In this document: piece by piece, positions 58,279 through 64,000 of the stretch
Position numbering within the stretch: position 1 is the first letter of the stretch
How the letters are laid out: every line of letters starts with the position of its first letter
DNA from: JAFAGX01 sp035623335
Lineage (GTDB): Bacteria; Acidobacteriota; Terriglobia; Terriglobales; Acidobacteriaceae
Length of the DNA: 64,000 bases
Direction: 5' to 3'
Assembly: GCA_035623335.1 (NCBI GenBank)
Contig: DASPTQ010000289.1
Location: 1 to 64,000, forward strand
The notes under the pieces: model-generated
Database searches by the model: none
What the model was told of the DNA's origin: nothing
What the model saw: the letters and a program-made list of their open reading frames with translations, nothing else
Translations under genes and position numbers: made by a program

Positions 58279-60084
58279 ATGCGGAAATCGCGAAGACAGT
58301 TCTTGACCCTCACATCCGCGGGCCTATTCGGTGCTGCCGTCGCAGGCAGTGTTCAGGCACAGGCGCCCGAGACTCAGCAGCCACCGACTCCCGGTGCGCC
58401 TCCGGCCTTCGGTACCGGACCGCTGGTCGGTCCGGAGATCTCGTCCACAACGGTAACTGAGGCGGAGAAGCTGGTGCAAATCAAGATGACGGATGGCGAA
58501 ATCGCCATTGCTGCATCGAGCTGGCGGGCAAACATGGCCGCCCTTTACGAGCGTCGGACCGGTCCACGCAAGGTGCAGCTGGAAACGACGCTTGCGCCGG
58601 CAACCACGTGGAATCCGGCAACGGAGAAGATCAAGGCGGGACCAACACGTGACCGCTTCCTGCGCAGCACGGCCGATCCAGGGCCGTTGCCCGCGAACGA
58701 CGAAGACATTGCTTACGCGCCGGTGACCAAACTTTCGCGCTGGATCGAGCAGCGCAAGCTCACTTCGACGCGCCTTACCGAGATTTACCTCGAACGCTTG
58801 CAGCACTTTGACCCCAAGCTGCGCTGCGTGATCACGTTGACTGCAGATCATGCCATGGCGCAGGCGAAGGAGGCGGATTCGGAGATCGCGTCGGGGAAGT
58901 ATCGCGGACCGCTGCACGGCATTCCCTGGGGCGGCAAGGACCTGCTCGATACCGCTGGCATCGCGACGACCTACGGGGCCGAGCCCTATCGCAACCGGGT
59001 GCCCAAAGACGACGCAGTCGTCGTCCAGCGACTCGACCTGGCGGGTGCAGTGCTCGTCGCCAAGCTCAGCCTCGGCGCACTCGCGCTAAACGACATCTGG
59101 TTCGGCGGGCAGACCATGAATCCGTGGTTGCTCGAAGAGGGTTCTTCGGGATCGAGCGCCGGGCCGGGAGCCGCCACCGCTGCGGGACTCGTCGCTTTCT
59201 CGATCGGCAGCGAAACCGAAGGCAGCATCGTGAGTCCGTCCATGCGTTGCGGGGTGACGGGGCTGCGACCGACCTTCGGGCGCGTGCCGCGAACCGGAGC
59301 GATGACGCTCTGCTGGTCGCTCGACAAACTGGGGCCGATCACGCGTTCGGTCGAAGATACGCTGCTGGTCTTGCAGGCCATTCGCGGTCCCGATGCGGGT
59401 GACCTGGCCACGGTACAAGCCCATCTCGACTTCGATGCCAGCGCCGGCATCAAGGGCCTGCGCGTCGGTTTCTTTCCCAAGTGGATGCAGGAAGCCCCCG
59501 CTACCGAGGTCGATCGCTCCGCACTCCAGGCAGTGAAACAGGCCGGGATGAAGCCAGTCGAAGTCGCAATACCGGATTGGCCCTACGATTCGCTCAACCT
59601 TATTCTCTTCGCCGAATCGGCAGCAGCCTTCGAAGATTTGACGCTTAGCGGAGAGCTAAACCAACTCAAGGCGCAGGTTGCGGATGCGTGGCCGAACGTT
59701 TTTCGCCAGTCGCGCTTCTTATCGGCGGTTGATTTCGTGCAGGCAGATCGTTTCCGTCGCAAGGTCGCTCAAGAAATGGTGCGCCTGTTCTCGCAAGTTG
59801 ATCTGCTCCTGGTGCCCTCGCTGCGTGATGAAATGCTCGTCATCGGCAACTTTACCGGCTATCCGTCGTTGACCTTGCGCGCCAGTTTTGTAGAGGTGTC
59901 GGAGGCGAGGAGCGACTGGGCACCGGATCCAGCGCATCCCCTGCCGAAGTTTTCACCGCCGCGACGCGTGCCCCACGGGGTGACGCTGATCGGCCGGCTG
60001 TTCGATGAGGGAACACTGGGAAGCGCGGGTTTGGCGCTGGAGAAAATCTTCGCTGTTCAAGAGCAGAGGCCGGCGGGCTTCTGA
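58279..60084 (+). CDS. Tat-exported amidase-signature (GatA-like) enzyme
   Basis: The 601-residue protein begins MRKSRRQFLTLTSAGLFGA, a Tat signal with the R-R-x-F-L motif; GGAGGA lies just before ATG 58279. A 110-residue linker precedes the amidase fold: LHGIPWGGKDLLDTAGIATT (catalytic Lys), EGSSGSSAGPGAATAAGLVA (cis-Ser) and FSIGSETEGSIVSPS (nucleophile Ser). The Ser-cisSer-Lys triad is complete. It hydrolyses amide or acylamide bonds outside the cytoplasm; the GatA-like fold does not imply tRNA work here. It is convergent with the S9 peptidase, with a shared hairpin between them. Confidence 0.85.
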   Translation: MRKSRRQFLTLTSAGLFGAAVAGSVQAQAPETQQPPTPGAPPAFGTGPLVGPEISSTTVTEAEKLVQIKMTDGEIAIAASSWRANMAALYERRTGPRKVQLETTLAPATTWNPATEKIKAGPTRDRFLRSTADPGPLPANDEDIAYAPVTKLSRWIEQRKLTSTRLTEIYLERLQHFDPKLRCVITLTADHAMAQAKEADSEIASGKYRGPLHGIPWGGKDLLDTAGIATTYGAEPYRNRVPKDDAVVVQRLDLAGAVLVAKLSLGALALNDIWFGGQTMNPWLLEEGSSGSSAGPGAATAAGLVAFSIGSETEGSIVSPSMRCGVTGLRPTFGRVPRTGAMTLCWSLDKLGPITRSVEDTLLVLQAIRGPDAGDLATVQAHLDFDASAGIKGLRVGFFPKWMQEAPATEVDRSALQAVKQAGMKPVEVAIPDWPYDSLNLILFAESAAAFEDLTLSGELNQLKAQVADAWPNVFRQSRFLSAVDFVQADRFRRKVAQEMVRLFSQVDLLLVPSLRDEMLVIGNFTGYPSLTLRASFVEVSEARSDWAPDPAHPLPKFSPPRRVPHGVTLIGRLFDEGTLGSAGLALEKIFAVQEQRPAGF

Positions 60085-60088
60085 CAGG

Positions 60089-60128
60089 CCCACCTTCAAC
60101 CAGCGGCGAAGGGTTGAACCCCGGTGGG
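60089..60128. terminator. Hairpin between convergent genes, putative bidirectional terminator
   Basis: CCCACC-TTCAACC (60089-60101), a 10-base loop, GGTTGAA (60112-60118), a CCCC bulge, then GGTGGG (60123-60128): 13 paired bases. It fills the 60-base gap between the amidase stop and the S9 peptidase stop. There is no T-run, so it may act as an mRNA 3' stabiliser or a rho-assisted terminator. Confidence 0.5.
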
Positions 60129-60144
60129 TCACCCGCTTGCTGCT

Positions 60145-62265
60145 CTACCTTTTCACCCATCGATCGACCCAGTCATTCACCGTTCTGTACCAGAGCTCGG
60201 AGTTCTGCGGCTTGAGCACCCAGTGACCTTCGTCGGGAAAATAGAGCATTTTAGAGGGCACGCCTAAGCGCTGGAGCGTGGTGAAGAGCTGAAATCCTTC
60301 CGAGACGTCCAGCCGGTAATCAAGCTGCCCGTGGATGACGAGCGTGGGGGTGTTAAAGTTCGTAGCGCTTAGATGCGGCGACCACTTGTCGTAGAGTGAC
60401 CGGTTGTTATACGGCGTGCCTTTGAACTCCCACTCATTGAACCAGAGTTCCTCGGTCGTTCCCCATGCGGAGGTCGAATTGAACATCCCGTCGTGCGACA
60501 CGATGCACTTGAAGCGGCCGGTATGGCCGAGAATCCAATTGGCCATATATCCGCCATAGCTCGCCCCCAGCGCGCATTCACGATCTTTGTCGATGAACGG
60601 ATAATGCTGCTCGGCGTAGTCCAGGCCCCTCATCAGGTCTTCAAACGGAGCGCCGCCCCAATCGCCGCGAATTGCGTCCATGAACTTCTGCCCATAGCCG
60701 CTAGATCCGTGGAAGTTGATCATCACTACCTCATAACCATTGGCGGCGAACAGCTCCGGATTCCAGCGATAGCTCCAGTCATCTCCCCACGATCCCTGCG
60801 GCCCGCCATGGATGAGGAACTTCACGGGATATTTCTTGCTGCGATCAAAGTTTGGGGGATTGACCAGAAAGCCTTCGACCTTGTCAGCGTTGGCACCTTC
60901 AAACCAGAAGGCTTCGATTCCTGACATGCTGACTTGGGACAGCAGCGGCTGGTTAAACCGCGTGATGGCCCGATCCGTGTTCAAGGAGCAATGCTCTGGT
61001 CCGCGATCCGCATCCCCTGACATCAGAGGACAACCGTGACCGCTGGTATCACTCTCGTGGATTTCGCTAGGTGCGCTGACCGACATTTGGCTGAACAGCA
61101 AGGTTTTTCCATCGGGCGTAACTCTGGGGTCAGCGTTGTAGCCGGCGACCAGCAGGCGCGGCAACTGCGACTGACCACGACCCGCCCCCGTGACCTCGAC
61201 GGTATCGATGGCATAGATCGCAGCTTGACCCTGATGCTCCGCCGTGAAGTAGATGGTCTTCGAATCAGGCGCCCAAACAAAGTCGCCAATCCCATGGTCA
61301 AAGCGTGGCATTAGATCGGCGATGGTTCGCGTCTTGCGATCATAGAGCAGCAACCGGAGGCGGTCGCTCTCATATCCCGGCCGACCCTGCGCGCGATACG
61401 CTATGTAATTTCCGTCCGGCGAGTACAGGGGAGTAGAATCGCTGGCTTTGTTCTCGGCCGTAATGTTCTTCGCCTCTCCCCCGTTTACCGAGACGATCCA
61501 CAAATCGTTGTTGGTGGAGATCGCCTCCATCGTGTCGTGATTCGAGGTGTAGCAGACCTCCTGCCCATCCGGCGAAAACGCGTAGTTATCTTGGCCGCCG
61601 AGACTGAACACCGGCGCGTCATAATCACCGGGAGTGAGATCGTGGCTGGGGCCACCCTCGGCGGGCACGATGAGCAAATGGCTGCGTTTGCCTTCCCGGT
61701 AACTGTCCCAGTGGCGATACAGAAGATGCTCGAAGATCATTGCCTTTACCCGGGAGCGGGCCACCTCCTCGACTTTTCTCCGATTGCAGTCTTCGTCGGT
61801 GCACTCCGGGTAGACCTTGGAGACGAACAAAATGTTTTTCCCGGCCGGCGACCACAACTCCCCGTCGGCTTCGGTTGCGATACTTGTGAGCCGGTGGACG
61901 CGGGTGACATTTCCAGCCGTCCCATCAAAATCTGCAATCCAGATCTGCGATCCGCTCTCTTTCGTCGAGAGAAAGGCAAACCGCTTCCCATCGGGCGCCC
62001 AGCGCGGGCGATCCGCGTCCTGGTCGGCAATGATTTCGCGCACCAGGCCCCCCACTGTGGACACCACCCAGCTATGCGGTGTTTTTTTGTTCGCGGCCAG
62101 ATCCACATCCACCGCGCTGAAGAGCACCCATTTCCCGTCCGGGGAAACGTTCGCTTCCCCAACCCTCTTGAGCGCCATCATGTCTTCAAAGGTAAACGGA
62201 CGCTTGGCTTGAGCCCAGAATCGGGCTGGGAAGAGCAATAGAATCACCACCACCCAATGGCGCAT
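60145..62265 (-). CDS. Secreted S9-family prolyl oligopeptidase-like peptidase
   Basis: The 706-residue protein has a signal peptide (WVVVILLLFPARFWAQA). A PD40 beta-propeller with repeated S-P-D-G-K strands follows (EANVSPDGKWVLFSAVDV, YAFSPDGQEVCYTS, DPRVTPDGKTLLFSQ). The alpha/beta-hydrolase catalytic domain has KFLIHGGPQGSWGDDWSYRW, CALGASYGGYMANWILGHTG (Ser in G-x-S-x-G-G), VIHGQLDYRLDVSEGFQLFT (Asp) and FPDEGHWVLKPQNSELW (His). All three catalytic residues are present. It cleaves short peptides outside the cytoplasm, dipeptidyl-peptidase-like. The C-terminal W-x-x-x-x-x-W-x-x-R end is normal for the family. Confidence 0.92.
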   Translation of the reverse strand: MRHWVVVILLLFPARFWAQAKRPFTFEDMMALKRVGEANVSPDGKWVLFSAVDVDLAANKKTPHSWVVSTVGGLVREIIADQDADRPRWAPDGKRFAFLSTKESGSQIWIADFDGTAGNVTRVHRLTSIATEADGELWSPAGKNILFVSKVYPECTDEDCNRRKVEEVARSRVKAMIFEHLLYRHWDSYREGKRSHLLIVPAEGGPSHDLTPGDYDAPVFSLGGQDNYAFSPDGQEVCYTSNHDTMEAISTNNDLWIVSVNGGEAKNITAENKASDSTPLYSPDGNYIAYRAQGRPGYESDRLRLLLYDRKTRTIADLMPRFDHGIGDFVWAPDSKTIYFTAEHQGQAAIYAIDTVEVTGAGRGQSQLPRLLVAGYNADPRVTPDGKTLLFSQMSVSAPSEIHESDTSGHGCPLMSGDADRGPEHCSLNTDRAITRFNQPLLSQVSMSGIEAFWFEGANADKVEGFLVNPPNFDRSKKYPVKFLIHGGPQGSWGDDWSYRWNPELFAANGYEVVMINFHGSSGYGQKFMDAIRGDWGGAPFEDLMRGLDYAEQHYPFIDKDRECALGASYGGYMANWILGHTGRFKCIVSHDGMFNSTSAWGTTEELWFNEWEFKGTPYNNRSLYDKWSPHLSATNFNTPTLVIHGQLDYRLDVSEGFQLFTTLQRLGVPSKMLYFPDEGHWVLKPQNSELWYRTVNDWVDRWVKR

Positions 62266-62454
62266 GATATCCCTCCGAGAAGACCCTCTGAGGAGCCCTC
62301 GAGTAAGAATGATGCGGTCATCTTACAGGCAACTGACATCTTTCTGCGCTCGCAATACTTCTGGTCAAACGTAAGCTTGCCTCTATTGTCTCCCTGCCCG
62401 GCCTTCGACTCCCGAAGAAACCTAGACTGCTTTCTGTGCTACAGTGCATGGCTG

Positions 62455-62622
62455 ATGGCCTCCAATCCGCAACCCCCACCCACCCCTCGCCCCGAACTCT
62501 TCTACTGCCCCAAATGTGCGGTCGAGATCGCCGACCCCCTAATTTGCGGCGACTGTTCGGCCGTGATCTGCCGCCGTTGCGGCACGCCACTGGAATCTCC
62601 GGATGAGCTCGGGATCGGATAA
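62455..62622 (+). CDS. Small double zinc-ribbon protein
   Basis: The 55-residue protein begins MASNPQPPPTPRPELFYCPK. Four CxxC-type knuckles read C-P-K-C, C-G-D-C and C-R-R-C around residues 18-43, with ICGDCSAVICRRCGTPLESP. It is a compact zinc-binding domain of a kind I associate with Acidobacteria; the role is unknown. It overlaps the permease start by 20 bases, so the two are probably translated together. The ATG is fixed by the Pro-rich start of the family. Confidence 0.65.
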   Translation: MASNPQPPPTPRPELFYCPKCAVEIADPLICGDCSAVICRRCGTPLESPDELGIG

Positions 62623-64000
62623 GCCGCGGACGACAATGGCAACGCTGCCTGCTAACCCGCAATCTGAGTCTCAACCTACACTCGTGCGGGGGCTGTCACT
62701 TCTCGACTCGGTGCTGCTGCTGGCGAGCGGCATCATCGGTTCTTCCATTTTTCTCACCGCAAAGGATATCGCCGGGCCGCTGCCCCAGCCCGTACTATTT
62801 CTGCTGGTTTGGGTGTTGGGTGGGATCGTGTCGTTGCTCGGCTGCCTTGCCTTCGCCGAACTGGGATCGATGTTCCCTGATTCTGGAGGCCAATATGTCT
62901 ACTTGCGGGAGGCCTATGGCGATCTGGTGGCTTTTCTTTACGGCTGGATGCTGTTCAGCGTCGCCAACGGAGGAACCATCGCTGCCCTGGCGGTAGCCTC
63001 TGCCGCCTACATGGGCGAGATCGTGCCCGTCATTTCCCAAAATCACGTGGTGTTCTCGGCTGTGGGGCTCTCCATGACGCGCGCTCATCTTGTCGGTATC
63101 GTTCTCATCGCCTTGCTTACCTACGTCAACGTCGTCGGGCTGCGTTGGGGTGCTCTGCTGCAAAACATATCGACCTGGACGAAGTTCACGGCGATGGCGA
63201 GCTTTGTGGTGCTGGGGCTGGCGGTTGGCAAGGGCCATTGGGGGAATTTCATCCCGCAGGGCCGTGCAACCCTGGCGCTGGGCCCTGCGCCCTTCATTTC
63301 AGCGATGGGCGTGGCCCTCATCGCCGTCTTCTGGGCCTACGACGGGTGGGTCTACATCACTTGGGTGGCGGGAGAGGTCAAAGAGCCACGGCGCAACGTG
63401 CCCTTAGCCATGCTGCTCGGCATCCTTGTGGTTGGCGTGATCTATCTCGCGATGAATGTGACCTACCTTTATTCCATGCCGGTCGGCGAGATTGCCCAAC
63501 ACGAAACCATCGCCCACGCGGCCGCCGCCTCCCTGTTCTCTCCTCGCGCCGCGCTCTGGCTCTCCGCCACGATTGCAGTTTCCTGCTTCAGCGCGGCCGC
63601 GACCTGTACCTTGTCCGGCGCACGAGTCTATCTGGCCATGGCGCAGGACGGCGTCTTCTTCAAGCGCATGGCGGCCATCCATCCGCAGTGGCGCACCCCC
63701 GCGTTCAGTCTGATTGGTCAGGGTGTCTGGGCGGGGATTTTGACTGTCAGTGGACGATACGACCAGCTCTACACCTATGTGATCTACGGCATGGTGTTGT
63801 CCTACACGCTGACCGTGATCGGGTTATTTATTCTGCGCTGGAAGCGGCCGGAGATTCCCCGCCCCTACCGTTGTGCCGGATATCCTTGGGTGCCAGCGAT
63901 CTACGTTTTGATTGGCACGGCCTGGACCCTGAATACCATCATCACTCGCCCGGCCGAAGCGTTCTGGGGAACGGCCCTCGTGCTCATCGGGGTGCCAGGC
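62603..64000 (+). CDS. APC-family amino-acid permease, cut by the window edge
   Basis: Starting at ATG 62603, the frame is open to base 64000 (466 codons, no stop). It reads GLSLLDSVLLLASGIIGSSI (TM1 with the G-x-x-G-S-S-I unwound segment), SMFPDSGGQYVYLREAYGDL, AYDGWVYITWVAGEVKEPRR and a late FSLIGQGVWAGILTVSGRYD. This is the LAT/APC-type permease pattern, which imports amino acids or amines; the substrate is unknown. ATG 62636 is an alternative start. About 12 helices are expected, and the last would lie beyond the edge. Confidence 0.85.
   Translation, partial: MSSGSDKPRTTMATLPANPQSESQPTLVRGLSLLDSVLLLASGIIGSSIFLTAKDIAGPLPQPVLFLLVWVLGGIVSLLGCLAFAELGSMFPDSGGQYVYLREAYGDLVAFLYGWMLFSVANGGTIAALAVASAAYMGEIVPVISQNHVVFSAVGLSMTRAHLVGIVLIALLTYVNVVGLRWGALLQNISTWTKFTAMASFVVLGLAVGKGHWGNFIPQGRATLALGPAPFISAMGVALIAVFWAYDGWVYITWVAGEVKEPRRNVPLAMLLGILVVGVIYLAMNVTYLYSMPVGEIAQHETIAHAAAASLFSPRAALWLSATIAVSCFSAAATCTLSGARVYLAMAQDGVFFKRMAAIHPQWRTPAFSLIGQGVWAGILTVSGRYDQLYTYVIYGMVLSYTLTVIGLFILRWKRPEIPRPYRCAGYPWVPAIYVLIGTAWTLNTIITRPAEAFWGTALVLIGVPG

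Overview
The window looks like the chromosome of an Acidobacteriota (Terriglobia-like) bacterium. Pointers are a VWFA-related secreted protein of the acidobacterial type, PD40/WD40 propellers of the kind found behind Ser/Thr kinases in that phylum, small CxxC zinc-ribbon proteins, and a core gene order (S2P protease-trpS-scpA-scpB-pseudouridine synthase-hisC) compatible with that group. The taxonomic call is inference from protein character; no rRNA is present.

The window has two unlike halves. Bases 1 to about 15,380 are an eroding accessory region. They hold a truncated response regulator, three tyrosine-recombinase remnants, an AbiV/HEPN-like remnant, a SET-domain gene broken over three frames, two decayed PD40 propeller tails, a saccharopine-dehydrogenase-like scrap and a few intact small genes. 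The right part of this region is built at an intact tRNA-Ala(GGC) gene (15304-15379, minus). Its 3' half is repeated as a perfect 47-bp copy at 12168 and a diverged 45-bp copy at 8264. Recombinase C-terminal remnants end just before the 12168 copy and about 60 bp before the tRNA. This is the layout of two integrative elements stacked at one tRNA. An intact IS256-family element (13604-14895) sits inside the inner one. Within the left region, 5671-6585 reads as one gene interrupted only by an in-frame UGA, giving a U-x-x-C redox motif, with a hairpin placed as a bacterial SECIS. It is the best candidate for an undescribed or unannotated system: a MerT-like membrane domain fused to a thioredoxin-like selenoprotein domain.

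From 15.5 kb to the end the genes are dense, intact and mostly core. In order: a TolC/CusB/CusA-type metal efflux operon (minus); a secreted coiled-coil protein; an ECF sigma and zinc-finger anti-sigma pair; two secreted TPR proteins; an rnc-lepB-lepB-AsmA-secreted protein operon; a ureohydrolase-permease-N-acyl-D-amino-acid deacylase operon (minus); an acyltransferase; S2P-trpS-scpA-scpB-rluB-type-hisC; a ROK kinase and mutM (minus); purA with a hairpin and U-tract abutting its start codon; an ABM protein; a tautomerase, ndk, sucD and sucC (minus); trpD; a VWA protein, a DinB protein and a beta-CASP nuclease (minus); rlmB with a downstream M1-like protein that has lost HEXXH (minus); a thiolase; a Tat-exported amidase; an S9 peptidase (minus); a zinc-ribbon protein; and an APC permease that runs off the right edge.

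Several genes point to peptide and amino-acid scavenging: the S9 peptidase, amidase, D-aminoacylase, ureohydrolase and two APC permeases. The rest is housekeeping: chromosome segregation, translation, purine, histidine and tryptophan synthesis, TCA cycle, RNA processing, protein export and DNA repair.
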